Assembly (NCBI RefSeq): GCF_015706575.1
Contig: NW_024037072.1
Span: 14,633,162 to 14,697,161, forward strand
DNA length: 64,000 nucleotides
Direction of reading: 5' to 3'
Origin: Patiria miniata
Lineage: Eukaryota; Echinodermata; Asteroidea; Valvatida; Asterinidae
Shown here: piece after piece, positions 24,436 to 36,990 of the stretch
Position numbering within the stretch: the stretch's first letter is position 1
How the letters are laid out: each line of letters opens with the position of its first letter
Translations under genes and position numbers: made by a program
Notes under the pieces: generated by a model
Told to the model about the DNA's origin: nothing
The model's input: the letters and a program-made list of their open reading frames with translations, nothing else
Databases searched by the model: none

Positions 24436-25160
24436 CAAGATTTCTATTGTTTTAGCCACTGTGAACTTGACCCTTGACCTTTTGGCCCCAAATTCAATAG
24501 GCTTCTTAGGATTACCAAGAACAATCCACAAACCAAATTTGAAGTTCATATGTTAAGTATTTCTCAAGTTATCGCGCTGACAAGATTTCTATTGTTTTAG
24601 CCACTGTGAACTTGACACTTGACCTTTTGACCCCAAATGCAATAGGCTTCTTAGGATTGCCAAGAACAATCCACAAACCAAATTTGAAGTTCACATGTAA
24701 AGTATTTCTCAAGTTATCGCGCTGACAAGATTTCTATTGTTTTAGCCACTGTGAACTTGACCTTTGGCCTTTTGGCCCCAAATGCAAAAGGCTTCTTAGG
24801 ATTGCCAAAAACAATCCACAAACCAAATTTGAAGTTCACATGTAAAGTATTTCTCAAGTTATCGCGCTGACAAGATTTCTATTGTTTTAGCCACTGTGAA
24901 CTTGACCTTTGGCCTTTTGGCCCCAAATGCGAAAGGCTTCTTAGGATTGCCAAAAACAATCCACAAACCAAATTTGAAGTTCACATGTAAAGTATTTCTC
25001 CAGTTATCGCGCTGACAAGATTTCTATTGTTTTAGCCACTGTGAACTTGACCTTTGGCCTTTTGGCTCCAAATGCGAAAGGCTTCTTAGGATTACCAAGA
25101 ACAATCCACAAACCAAATTTGAAGTTCATATGTCAAGTATTTCTCAAGTTATCGCGCTGA
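24436..25160 (+). repeat. Five-copy 145 bp tandem repeat
   Basis: Copies start at 24436, 24581, 24726, 24871 and 25016, each exactly 145 bp and starting CAAGATTTCTATTGTTTTAG; a sixth unit is cut after CAAGATTTG at 25161. The unit contains TTGACC-TTTTGNCCCCAAAT, CTTCTTAGGATTNCCAAGAAC, AAACCAAATTTGAAGTTCA and TATTTCTCAAGTTATCGCGC. Copies differ by only a few substitutions and have no length changes, suggesting recent amplification. The same kind of unit occurs in other marine invertebrates, as far as I recall. The repeated TGACCT-type half-sites resemble nuclear receptor elements. Confidence 0.95.
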
Positions 25161-25173
25161 CAAGATTTGTCCG

Positions 25174-25232
25174 GACACACACACCCACACACCCACCCAC
25201 CCACACACACACCCACACACCCACCCACCCAC
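25174..25232 (+). repeat. (CCCACACA)n simple repeat
   Basis: ACACACACACCCACACACCC with CCACCCACCCAC interruptions directly follows the 145 bp array and leads to a GC hairpin. Confidence 0.9.
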
Positions 25233-25254
25233 GGAAGGACAAGGCGGAAACAGT

Positions 25255-25282
25255 ATGCCCCTTCGGCTTCGCCGCGGGGCAT
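25255..25282. repeat. GC hairpin at end of the tandem-repeat composite
   Basis: ATGCCCC...GGGGCAT encloses TTCGGCTTCGCCGC. It follows the 145 bp array and the CA tract and probably forms the terminal part of the same composite repeat. Confidence 0.6.
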
Positions 25283-25289
25283 AAAAATG

Positions 25290-28200
25290 TCTACTACATG
25301 TAGTTCAGGTATGGGTGTACACACATGTACATGTCTATGTACCGGTACATTAGTCTCTCCCCGTTGAGAGATAGGAACACACAATTTCAACAATATTTCT
25401 AATAAGGATAAAATTTCTTTCCACTTTCTATATTTCCCCCCCTGATGCTTGAAGGTACTATACTTAACAAGCATTGTAGAAGTACATGTACATACATGTT
25501 GTAAACCAGATATTCAGAAATGATAGTGATTTTCTTTTAGTTCTTCTTCCTTAGCCTTCAGATCTGTTTTAAGGCATATAAACGTAAATGACAGCCCTCT
25601 ATCTGACCTCTGTATCCCCTCCCACCCCCCCCCCCCCCCCACCCCCACCAATTTGTCTCCAGCTAGGAAATTATCCAATCCGAGGACAATCCGAACACTG
25701 ACAGATTCCCCAATCAAAAACTTGGCCATGTCCTGCTGGATATTAAAACTGAAAACGACGCCAGCTCACCCGCGTGTAAATAGGAACAGTGTCGTCAATT
25801 ACGAGACCGTCAAAAGGCGCAACAAGTTAAATCCAATGAGCGAGGCACTGACAGCTCAAAATGAAACCAATTAGCCGTAAAAAAATAATAACAATAAAGT
25901 CACTCCATGGTTAAAGATAAGACGGAGCCAAAAAGATGCGGTACTGTAATAAAGGTCTTCTGGGGCATACATAAAGACTGAAAGGAGCACCTAAAATAGC
26001 CATGAGTTGAATATATGGGACACGTATTGTAGCATCAATTTCTGGTTGCCACTCAGAAGGAGCGTGACACGTTATTGACTCCCTGATGGAGCAATCTTCA
26101 CGTAAACAACACCAGTGCATCAAGGCAGCCACAAAAAAAAAAAAAAGAGAGACAGAAAGGGAGAGAAGGGAAACAATATCTTCTCAAGGTCTTACATTTT
26201 CAATGCCTCTTTGGAGGAAAATCAGTGACTGGAAGATGTGGTGCCGGCACGTGTCTGGCGCAAATTAACGTTTAATGATTTTTTTCTTTGCCCCTTCTTG
26301 AATTTTTCTCTTCCAACCAATACCTGTTGCATGGCATATCAACTGGAAGGCCGAGCTTCATCAAGACTTGGACAATGGCGGCAGCTTAATTTGGCACGCG
26401 CAAGCAGCGGGGACTTTCAAGTTGATGTTTTTGTTCACTTTTGATATCAAAAAAGCTACGCGGGATGCTTTGTTATCATTTTCACCCACTCCGGTTTGTC
26501 AATAATATGAAGGTCTTCTCGTAATGAGGACCATGAAGCACGGCTTGTTGATAACTCTTTTTTTGAGTTAGACATGTAGTTCAAAGAGAGTGTGATGCCA
26601 TATTCTTGTTAAAATACATTTACCTACGTACGTACACGTACATGTACATTTTAAATTAAGTTAACGTGTACAGTACATTTGTTACTTTTTACAGGATATT
26701 TTCCTCAAAATTTTAGTAGCATTTAGTAGAGGGTATTTCAACAAAAATTCCAAATAGTGCATGTGTACATTTGCAGAGGTCATATAAATAACTCACATTG
26801 CAGAAGACACATTGCACTGTGCAAATAACTGAAAAATAACAATGGAAAATTGTGCAGAATTGTTCCCATGCGAAGTTGTACAATGTACATGTACACGTGT
26901 ACATGTACGTGATGTATACATTCAGTATAATGTATGCCAGCTGAAAAAAAGAGGACATTTACGACATAAGCAGTAAATTGTCCTGACAATTTAATCTGCA
27001 TAATCAGACATTAATCTTCGGCTCCATTGTAAGTGTCACTGCAGATTACCCCCAACGAAATGCAACGAGACAAATCCTCGTCCAAATGACGGCCTCGAAT
27101 CACCGGCCAGGGTCCTCCCACCACGAGCTTCCCAGAGGTTGCCGGCTAAAGAGCACTTAAGATGTCACAAGAAATGCAACCGCGACGACCTGATGCGGGT
27201 GGGGATCACTTCAAAAACTGCGAACGCTGTCCAGTACAACTACCATGAACATTTGTTCTTTTCTTTTTTTCTTTGCAGAAACAGAATAACTCTCAGTGAC
27301 ATTCAATATACGCGCAAGCATTTTTCAAATTGCTCCCAATTTACGTCCGTGATATACAACGATATACACACACACACTGTGCGTTGTCAAATGGTACATA
27401 TGGGAAAGTGATAAAAAGCTGATATAAATTTGCATGAATGAAGTGTGTATGTACCTCTTACATTACAGGGATTGTCCACTTTTGGCTTTTTTTTAAGGGA
27501 ATGAACAACATTTGCTTTTGCTGCAGTTTTCAGAAATAAATGGATTTGGAGATTATTATGTTATAGCACATACATGTATTGTTACCCTGACTTGTTTCAC
27601 GTTTTGGGTTCGTAGATGCTGGGAAAAAAACAAGAAAACCAGTTATATTCTTGTAGTCTGGTTCCCTGACCCCACTCAAGATGAAACGGAGCAATTTATA
27701 GACTTTGGGGGAATTGTAAGTTCAGAGAATCAGTCTAGCAGTCCTGTAGTCTTCACAGGTGTGTAATCAATTGCAAAGAAAATGCAGACAAACTACATAT
27801 GAAAATTAGGAGCACGTTTTTCGTGAAAAGCACAGTTTTTCTTGAAAATGTCAGCACACCAGGAGCCACAACTTTACAGGATGCCTTAGACTGTCATTCC
27901 CTAACAATCCAGTAAGGTATTTTGTGAAAATTTGATCATTTCGTGTTTTGATGTTTGTAAATGTTGTATCTTCCCTTTAATTGCGCACTGGCATGTACGT
28001 GTACATGTACGCAGCATACAAGTTGTTTTCAACTTGAGAAAGGAAGACTGTTCCGTGAAAATTTTTACCGAAACAGTCCTCAGTGCTAGAAAAATCAAAA
28101 GGCAAAATTGAACAGACACATAGGCAGTACTACTTGTATGTAAAATTTTTTAAAAAAAACACAGCTTGGCAAAATGCTTTTGCATGATGTTTGGACCCAG

Positions 28201-28590
28201 CACGTTCCCTCGATAGCAGTTTGAGAACAAGATGAGAGATCCAAGAAGGTGGGCGGTTGTTCTTGGCTGAATCTAATCATGAGTAACTGACGGGGAACAA
28301 TTTAAAAGCTGGAAAACTGCCCATGGTGCATCATTGCGGCGCACTTCGAAGTCATCCGAGTGTAACATGTACGGTACACGTAAATATACGTCATGTACAT
28401 GTACTATTGCCATACAGTGATCTTTAGGAGGAACACCCAAATTAACCTTAGAAAGTACACTACTCCCTGTGAAACTTTGAAGTCCTTTTTTATTGCCTAC
28501 CAATTAACATGAGGCTAACGGTCATGCACTTCTTCTCCTTGTGTGTAAACTGTCGTAATATACTCCACAGGGTGGCATTAAAAAATAACA
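25290..28590. other. Non-coding interval
   Basis: No supported exon. It holds a 16-base C run at 25625-25640, ACATGTAC clusters at 25485, 26634-26648 and 26885-26908, an A run at 26132-26146, and a more complex stretch at 27000-27230. Confidence 0.5.
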
Positions 28591-28830
28591 CAAATGGGTT
28601 TTTTCACGACAGCCAGTCAGCCACGGTTGAGTAACGCTGCTAGGCACCGCTACACAGCAGGTTGACTTCTTCTTTGTTTCATGTCGCGTAATGTCAAGCA
28701 ATAGGCTTAGGCATCAATTAGTAAGTGTACACACGGATACCACCTGATGCTTGCATGAGCACATTATGCTGATGATGCAGGCTCCTCAAGCAATTAGCGT
28801 TATTGCCGCCACCCTTAACTGGTCCTATGT
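28590..28830. promoter_or_regulatory. Possible conserved non-coding element
   Basis: Complex unique sequence (CACGACAGCCAGTCAGCCACGG, GTCAAGCAATAGGCTTAGGCATCAATTAG, TTATGCTGATGATGCAGGC, CAAGCAATTAGCG) with two CAATTAG homeodomain-type cores and no low-complexity DNA. Function is inferred only from composition. Confidence 0.25.
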
Positions 28831-30031
28831 GAAAGTTGTCAGCTTAGTGATGACGTGGACTTGAGTGAGATGTTTGTGTGCATGTTTAGCCTTCAGTGGC
28901 CATGGTGACTTGGGGCACACCGAGTTGGAAATGCACAAGCCTGGTTTCATATGAGTATGCTAAAGTTGTAAGACTTTAAAAAAAAAAATGCACAGCAAAG
29001 CACTTTTGATTGTAAAAACTGAAAACCCTACTACGACTTCTGCAGTTCTATACATGCACCAGAGATATGGTTTAAGAAGTGGAGGGTCATAGGCCTACCT
29101 ATACAAAAAAAAAACGAACAACATCTCTGCCGCTACCGTTTTTTTTCCCCACACTTACATGACTTAGAAACCTATAATCCATTGCACAAGAAGAGTGTTT
29201 CCAATGAACTTAAACAAATCGAGACGATGTGAGTTCCAACATTATGGAATGGTTCATGAATAGTATAACGATTTATTAGCTTTTTCTTTTACACATTTGG
29301 CACAATGCATTCATCTGTTCTCAGTAACTTATGTACATGCACGGCTTTCTGTATTTTCTGTGAAACTTGCTACGTAAGTAATTTGCTAAAGTTCTAGCAG
29401 TATTTTTGTTGCTTTGGAGGGCTTCAGATAGTAATATCCTAACTTAAAGTGCAGATTTCAGTTACTTTATATTAAAATCAAGGCCATTCGAATGTCATCC
29501 TTACATCTTTACAAGTACGCGTACAATGCATAGCTGTATGCATGTACATGCCTCACTGTACATTTGTCAGTAATGTCCACTGGAGTTCAATCACAATTGA
29601 CAATCTGACGTCAGCCAATAAGTCGCTTGTTGTGCCAACAAAATCCGGGTAAAAACACCCTAAATCCAGGTATAAGTATTTGCACACGTACTTTTACGCG
29701 TCCAGTACATGTCAAAAAGGACGTACAATACTTCAGACACTGAACAGTGAAATTCAATAATGGGATAAAGTGGATTTTTTTTGGCCAGCATTTTGTTGCA
29801 AAAACATCTAAGGTGGTTTACGGAAGGACCTCAGCAGGACAGATTCGGTTTATGGGTTAAAAACTGGACAAGTGCTGCTTTGACAGTCAAACCAAGTACT
29901 TATGTGAAAATGATACAATGACTAATTCAAAAGTTGGCTATGTTCCACACAGAGTGCGTAAAAAAAACACTTTACCTTCCAATGAAAATGTACATTCTGT
30001 ACAAAATAATGTCCTTTCAGCCAAAATCAAT

Positions 30032-30338
30032 CAAGTGACTGTTTTTAACAGTTAAGAGCTCCCAGTCTACCGGTGCATAAAGCGCGATTGACTGGCTGTG
30101 ACTGTTTTTTGAGTACCGGTACATTGTTTGTAACTTGATGCAAAGCCATGCTTAGACTGTACAATGTAGGTGATTGATAAGCCAGCTGTGTCTAACACTT
30201 GCCTGCTTTAGTCTGTTCACTGAATTTGACTAGTCCCAGTGCTTGCTTGAAATATGATCTGACTGTTGGTGACTAGCCTGTGTAAAAGGCATGGCAGGGG
30301 AAAAGGATTGATATTTTTGACTGCATGTGACTGTTCAG
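30032..30338 (-). repeat. Unnamed dispersed repeat, copy 1
   Basis: Its reverse complement aligns with 44591-44852 in the same order: CCCCTGCCATGCCTTTTA, CACAGGCTAGTCACCAACAG followed by TCAGATCATATTTCA, CACAGCTGGCTTATCAATC, CACAGCCAGTCAATC-GCTTTATG, AACAGTCACTTG. CAGTCA is unusually frequent. Estimated identity is roughly 75%. No coding potential. Confidence 0.8.
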
Positions 30339-30732
30339 ATAGCAAGCCGGGTTAATAAAAAATAACCAATATTAGATTTATACATGTACACCTTCAACGG
30401 GCTGAGGTCTTCACCAAAAGTGGTGAACAGAAAATCACGACAACTACCGGTATCAAATGACTGTTAAGCTTGAATACAGAAAAAAAAACATGTATCACTT
30501 TGTCTTATACAGGAATCAATGCAATCTTGGAAAAGTTGGAAATTCATGTGAAAATGCGTATGTATACATGTAGGTATGAAATATGGTGAGGACAGAGGGA
30601 GTTTCGTGGCCAAGTGAGGGCAGTTTACATGCACATTTGCTTGCATGTAAAATATCATGGCAAATAGAATGGAATGCATCCGAGTATGGAAACATGATGG
30701 GAATTGGCTTACAAGTTCCCTACATGTATGTA

Positions 30733-31283
30733 TTAAAGGTATAGTCCATCATTTGTAATTTGTGAATTTTGTTCGTTTGAAGCAACAAAAGTGTTCAAAA
30801 GCTAATGAAGGATACTGAACAACTAACCTGATGAAGTTTTAGCTCAGCTTCAGCTGTATATTCCGAGAAAAACAGCATTCTAGGATGAATTTCAAATCAA
30901 AAGTTGCTGAATCATGTTTTGAATTGGGCCTGAATTCAGCGTCCGAGACGCGTTCTCACTGAGCCGATTGCAGCTACACGCCATGTCGCGCACTGATCCG
31001 ACGAATTATAGCAACCGCGCGCGCATGTGCGTCGTGCCAATGCTTGCGCGCGCTTCGCCGAATAACAAAACGAACTACTAATTTAAATTTTCCTACGGTG
31101 CGTCTTAAGACGCACCTTTGGAAAGGCCTTCTTTCGTTGATTACTTCAAAATGACAGCTTGCCAGAAAGAATAATTTCACAGGGAGTTTAGTCCCCTTAC
31201 TATCTTTCAACCAAGTATGTTTTTCAACAATAATTACGCCAGTTACTTTTCGGATGGCTGCAAATGATGGACTATAGCTTTAA
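30733..31283. mobile_element. TTAA-flanked MITE with 19 bp terminal inverted repeats
   Basis: TTAA (30733-30736) is followed by AGGTATAGTCCATCATTTG. The far end is CAAATGATGGACTATAGCT followed by TTAA (31280-31283). The inverted ends match at 18 of 19 positions. The interior, about 510 bp, has a CpG-rich centre (GCAACCGCGCGCGCATGTGCG) and no transposase. TTAA duplication is typical of the piggyBac and Kolobok superfamilies, so this is probably a non-autonomous member of one of them. Confidence 0.85.
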
Positions 31284-34200
31284 CAGCATTAGTTTCATAG
31301 CACACTGACAGTGTTATATGCAGAGCCCATAGGACATTGTACTACATATACGACAGTATACATGTACTATCATGACTGTTCGGCTATAGACCTGTTCATG
31401 TACATTTACAAATGAAACTTTATCACAAACACTCTCTCCAATTTCCATCAAATTCAAATTCCCAAAGGCGTGAATGAAGAAGTTTATAAAATGCCATCAC
31501 TAGAACTATTTGTGTTTTTTCTAAACAAAATAATGACTCAAAGATCAGTTCATGAGTCATGCAGGAACACATCCAGAAATTAAAAAAAAAAATTGAATTG
31601 AATTTTTTTTCACAAAAACCCGGAATCGTAAGGGGGGGCCAATGGCAGATTGATTGCATGTAAATCGTCTTACTGTACAAGGTGCGTTTGGGAGAGTCAT
31701 TGCTTGCCCGTGTACGCCGCAGTCTAGCAAACAAAACACCGGGCCTGGACTATTGTGAGGTCTGCTGCTGAGGACCGTGCTGCTCCTTCATATTCCTGGG
31801 GAAATCATCTTTCTGAAACCCCCAGGGACCAGCCCAGGGAATGAGAAACTTTTGGGAAGGCAAATCTCAATGACGTCAATGCCCAGGTTTACTTGAAAGC
31901 GGAGGGAATCTCGCAAGAAAAAAAAAATCACAAACGTTAGGGGTCAGAAAACAATGCCCGCTCCTTGTCAAATAATATTTGCCTGAATATGCCAAACTGT
32001 ACACGGATCGGTCAATTCAGAAAATTCACTATTTTGTGAGGAGATTCCCCATGTAGTGATTTATTTTCTTCAGTTCAGACTCAAAAAACGGTGACGTACA
32101 TGTACCTTTCCTAAGTATGGCTTAGAAAGTTCACTAGAGAACACCGACATGCCAGCGACCTTCAAGAATGAACTGCAAAGAATCCTCAACTGAAATCCAC
32201 AAAAGGAGATTTCTGTTTCTTTATTTGAACAAATTTTTACATTAAAGCTAAAAATACTACTAGTAGTAAACTGTAGTATGTAATACTTCAGCATATAAGT
32301 GGTGTGCACAGCACTCACAGTATTTTGTAGTATATGGTGCTTTACCCAAAAGTATGTCTTACGGGGTTAGGGTTAAGTAAAATGTTCATACATGCTCTAA
32401 AGAGTACATGCAAACGTTTATTACTGTGTTTATACTACACACTGCACACATCAGAAGCTGTACTGCTTGTATTTACATGCAGATATTCATATTTTCACTT
32501 TTCATAATATGGAAATTGCAACAAGATAGCCAAGGCTTTTAGGACTTGCGCCTCAAGATGTCTTCGGATTTCATGATGCGTCCGTCTGCCGTTCTTAATT
32601 CATTTTGACGAAACCATCCGGTGTCATAAAGTTTATGCATATTAGCTTTGATGCATCTCAAGATGTTATTAATCTCAGTGCACAAAGCTAACTTTATGGA
32701 GATTTCACACAGCAGATCCGAGACGAAACATGTGACATGTTCAACATAAATTTGAAGGAAAAAAAATCACTACTCAACATAATTCAAAATGTCAAGTTCT
32801 GAATGATGTTGCGCACGTGCATTGGCAGAGATACAATCCGTCTGGGCACAACAGAATCAAATTATATTTGTCTTCTCTGCCTAATTAAGTGTCCTATGAT
32901 TACAATGAGCATATATTTTTGGCTTGTATGGAGTAAATTAAATTGGAAAAGAGTGAATAGATTCCCACCTGGCAAACCAGGAGTTCAATTGAAAAGCAAA
33001 AAGATAACGTACCAGGAGTTCAATTGAAACGCAAAAAGATAACGTACATATTGTACATGAGAACAGCTAGTATGCATGTACATGTACATGTACATGTGCA
33101 TGTTAATTACACTTTCGTTCAAAATTGTATGCTTAAGAACCAAGACAGACCTACGTTTTTTTTTCAAAATTAGCCTCAAGCATTCACTGCAATAAAGATG
33201 CAACCCAACCACATGCCATTCATCAGGAAATGACACCTCCGAAGTTACCCAACCACAGTGTAACAAATAAAATGGGTCAGGCAGAAATACCCTTTTGAAT
33301 ACTACGGCAATACTATAGCAGCGACGTGAACGGCTGTTTTGGTCGTACGCTAGATTGGCAAGGAAGGAGACAGGAAAACCCTCGCTCTATTTGGGCGAGA
33401 TGAAACAGGATGGGGGGGAAAAAAATGGGGGAAGGTGGGAGAGACGAGAAAAGAAAATAGCGAGACAGCCTCAAGCAAATCATGCAATCAATAGCCAGAA
33501 CCCAGGATCGTATACAGTGTCAATACTATGACAAGCATCAACTCGACGGGGCCGGGACAGGCAGGATGTTGGGTCACTGGTTTCCAGTGGGTGTACGACG
33601 CTTAAAAAGGCTATTCAAAAAGAGGGGGAATGGGATGTGGGGGAGGGGGGGGCAGATGGAGCAGACTGGGACAGAGCTAATGAGACGTGGGAACCCGCTT
33701 CTGTGACACCGGTAGTCGATAAAATGGATACTGTAGTAGACCAACAATGTCATAGAGTGCTGGCTGTCCCGCCACACTGTATTATGCAGAAACTGCAATG
33801 GGTAAACATTTTTACCCGGCATCTGCGTGTTTGATACTGGATCCTGTGGCCACAATTAATTCATTTGATGAACCAGCCTGAGATGCATATTTAATGGCAA
33901 ATTATCGATGGATAAAAAACACAAACGAGATGGCAAAGACGTTGCAACACAAGATACGGTACATACATAGTGAATACAGATGGAAGGGAGGGGCAAGAGA
34001 AATGTTCAGTTTTCATTCAGTAAACGTACACTGCATTAACAGGCTTGAATGTGTCACAATTAAACAAATGCGTAGATAAAACTGAAAATGTATTGTCCCT
34101 CTGAGCATGTCAACTACCTCATATCAAACACTAACACTCAATTTCTTAAACTCTATTGGCAGGCAGCTGTGCTATTTCCAACCATACGCAACAGCTATGG

Positions 34201-36503
34201 AAGTAACCAGCAGGATCAACTGGAAGTATCCAGAAAGATATTTTTCTGCGCTCCGCTGAGACCAACAAGATTCAACAAGAAATTGCCTGCAGTTGGAAAC
34301 TTGGAATCTGTTAGGATCAGCAGGTTTAGAATCAATACAACGATATATCTGGTTCCATGCTTTCATTTTACAAGCCTCGTGCTCTCCTTTCTCCTCACCC
34401 TTATCGCATCTTTAAGGATTTCGGACAGGCTTATCACCCCCAATCTTGTGATCTTATTTGTCAGATTCTGTGACTGTTTTGCAGGCCAGGCTGTCGGGAA
34501 CCGGTCAGCGATCAAACTATTCATTTGTACCGCAACAGGACCGGAGTAGTCTGCTGGCCAGGGACCGGCCAAGTCTGTACATGTCCGCGCTCTTCTCCTT
34601 CTCGGGTGGGTGACCTGATATGACATTAACCTGATACTGTCACAGAAATCAGACACAGGCTCTCGAGACGCTTTCTGGGGGTCTTCCTGTTCCAAGCGGC
34701 TGGCCGCGCAGTCAAGACAGATCCAGGAAAAATCAATGCTCCTATCACTTGTTGTACAGTGAGGTTTTACATGCAAATGGCTCTCACTGTTTTTCTTCTT
34801 CTTTTTTCAGGTTGGAAAGGGAAACAGTGTGCACTGAGTTTTCTTCTGCTATTTTCAAATCACATAAAGTCAAATTTAAACATATTAAGTTCACCTGAAT
34901 TTGGTTTGTATCTTTTTAGTGCACATATACTTTAGTATGGTAAATTTCTTGTAATAAAACACTTATTTGATTGCAGTTTTAACTCTATGGAAACTACTGA
35001 ATTAAATGAAGACAATATTTGGCATGTTTTTTTTTGTGTAATGCGAGTAACCACATATTCAAATGAAGAAACATGCAACTTTTGTGTGTTCATCAGGGAA
35101 ACACCTTGCATATTGGGAATGGTTATATGATATGCAAAAAAGATAGGAAAGAGATAGTACATGAAGACCGTAGATGTTAAAGGACGCCAAAAAAAGTGCA
35201 ATTTGAAGACACGTGGAATTGCCCACATGCAGGTTTTGACCCCCAAATGATGGCACCCAAATGATGTCAATATCTGATCTTGATGCCCTGGACATATGCC
35301 GACACAAACTGTTCTTGACTGTCCGCTGTTCAATAGGGCTGTCCATTTCCAAATAAATTAGTATTCGATTATTAAAAACTGCATTCGACTGAATATTTAA
35401 ATATTCAAAACTCGCTGATACAATCAAGCTTTACATTTGCCAGCTGCAACAGCGTGCCACGCAGGTCAAAAGTTGTAAAGTTAAAATTTGTGTGCTGCGT
35501 CGATATTATGGTTCGCTGGAATGTTTTGCTGTAGGCCACAGTATCTTGTAACAGTCAAGGGCCTTAACCTGCTAAAAGGATGGGAAAAATGAACTGTTGT
35601 TAACCAAAAAAGTTACCGCCGACAAAAAAAAAGTGGCACCTGACAATAAAGAGCCGCAACTTTCGATTAAAATAACATCACAGTCGTGCGTATTTGTGTT
35701 TATGTGCATACCTTTTATTTTTGTTCAAATATTCAAACCGACAAAATGCTATTCAAATATTCGGTTGATGATCGGTACAGTTCTATTGTTCAATTTTATT
35801 GTATGTTGTTATCATCCAAGAGAACGTTTAACCATAAGTGCGTAAGGCCTGAAGAATTTCATGCAGAATTTCAAAGTTTGTCTAACACTTTACACACTGA
35901 ACAATTAGTTGACGCAATGAGATCTACGAGCTGCATTCAAGCGACTAATCCTGTGCATGTAGACGTATGAGCACTCTTATGACAATATAAAAAATTTTAA
36001 AAAGCATTTCTCAATTGCTCACGCCAGACATCTAAAGGTCAAACATGATGGACGCGCACAAGGTGAATGCTCTGAAACAGAAGGCTATTCAACTGCATTT
36101 CTTAACCGTTCTATAAAGTGCATGAAGTACGTTCGGACATTTTTACAGGGACAGTGGCATCAAGAGTTAAAGTCATTAGTTAATTGCAAACGGCCTCATT
36201 AACACTGACTGCTTGGGCTGTTTGATTCATTAACTGGAATTAACATGATACATTGTACATCAAGTCAAATTGAAATATGAATTATAATGGGAAACATACT
36301 GAAAAGGAGAAAAACTTTCCATCAGGGAAACGTAAGATTTTTAGAAAATTTTTTTGGCACGCTGATTAGTACATACTTGTATTTCAATCTACGTTTAAAG
36401 CACCGGCTCATACTCAGCACGAAAGCCAAAGTGAACGGGAATTTGTGACGTCGTGGCGAGTATTCGCGCTGCGAATTCATAACAGTTGAACACATTTTTA
36501 CCC
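31284..36503. other. Non-coding interval
   Basis: No supported exon. Seen here are a 35 bp perfect-to-near-perfect tandem duplication at 32977-33046, ACATGTACATGTACATGTAC at 33076-33096, and AT-rich palindromic pieces with AATATTTAAATATTCAAA at 35390-35411 and related TTCAAATATTC at 35726-35762. The 153-codon frame at 34088-34549 and its antisense partner are not recognisable. Confidence 0.5.
32977..33046 (+). repeat. 35 bp tandem duplication
   Basis: CCAGGAGTTCAATTGAAAAG continuing to ATAACGTA occurs twice head to tail (32977-33011 and 33012-33046) with one difference, so the duplication is young. Confidence 0.9.
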
Positions 36504-36855
36504 AGGCGAATTTCACAGCGAATGTTTCGCAGCTTGGCATTCGCATTCGCATGAAGTAAAAACCGGGCTTAACACCGCAACATTTTAACTCATGAATGCA
36601 ATGGCAAACAAAACAAAACATACATTTCTGTTTTCGGTTATAACAAACTTCAAATTGAAGGTCCTGCACACAATGACCATTGACTCAACTCAGGCGAATT
36701 TCACAGCGAACGTTTCGCAGCTTCGCATTCGCATGAAGTACATGTATAAACCGGGCTTAACAATGTAACAATTTAACTCATGAATGCAATGGAAAACAAA
36801 ACGAAACATAAATTTCTGTTTCAGTTCAGATTGAAGGTCCTGCACACAATGACCA
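36504..36855. repeat. Local ~188 bp direct duplication
   Basis: AGGCGAATTTCACAGCGAA, TTTCGCAGCTT-GCATTCGCATGAAGTA, AACCGGGCTTAACA, TTTAACTCATGAATGCAATG and GAAGGTCCTGCACACAATGACCA occur in the same order starting at 36504 and again at 36692. Copies differ by indels (about 188 against 164 bp). The two related - strand open frames (36322-36669 and 36690-36956) reflect this duplication rather than paralogous genes. Confidence 0.9.
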
Positions 36856-36957
36856 AAATACCGGTACTTCACTGCCATTTGTAGACAACTGCTTATTTTG
36901 ACAATAACTTGCTGTTTAAAGGATGATTCTCCTTTCTGGTTGAGTGCTACACACAAT

Positions 36958-36990
36958 GCATGTACATGTACATGTACAAATTGTACATGA
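36958..36990. repeat. Representative TACATG palindromic array
   Basis: GCATGTACATGTACATGTAC then AAATTGTACATG. The 6 bp palindromic unit ACATGT/TACATG recurs here and at many places in the window (for example 26640, 33076, 39063, 45953), from two to four units each time. Confidence 0.85.

Noticed and set aside
24436..25160. CRISPR array
   Set aside because: The repeats are contiguous 145 bp units without unique spacers, in a eukaryotic genome; this is satellite-like tandem repetition.
34088..34776. Overlapping 153- and 137-codon frames on opposite strands
   Set aside because: Both cannot be real, neither has recognisable motifs, and neither has convincing exon boundaries.
36322..36956. Two similar - strand proteins suggesting a tandem gene pair
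   Set aside because: Explained by the local DNA duplication at 36504-36855; the similarity includes indels that are not multiples of three.
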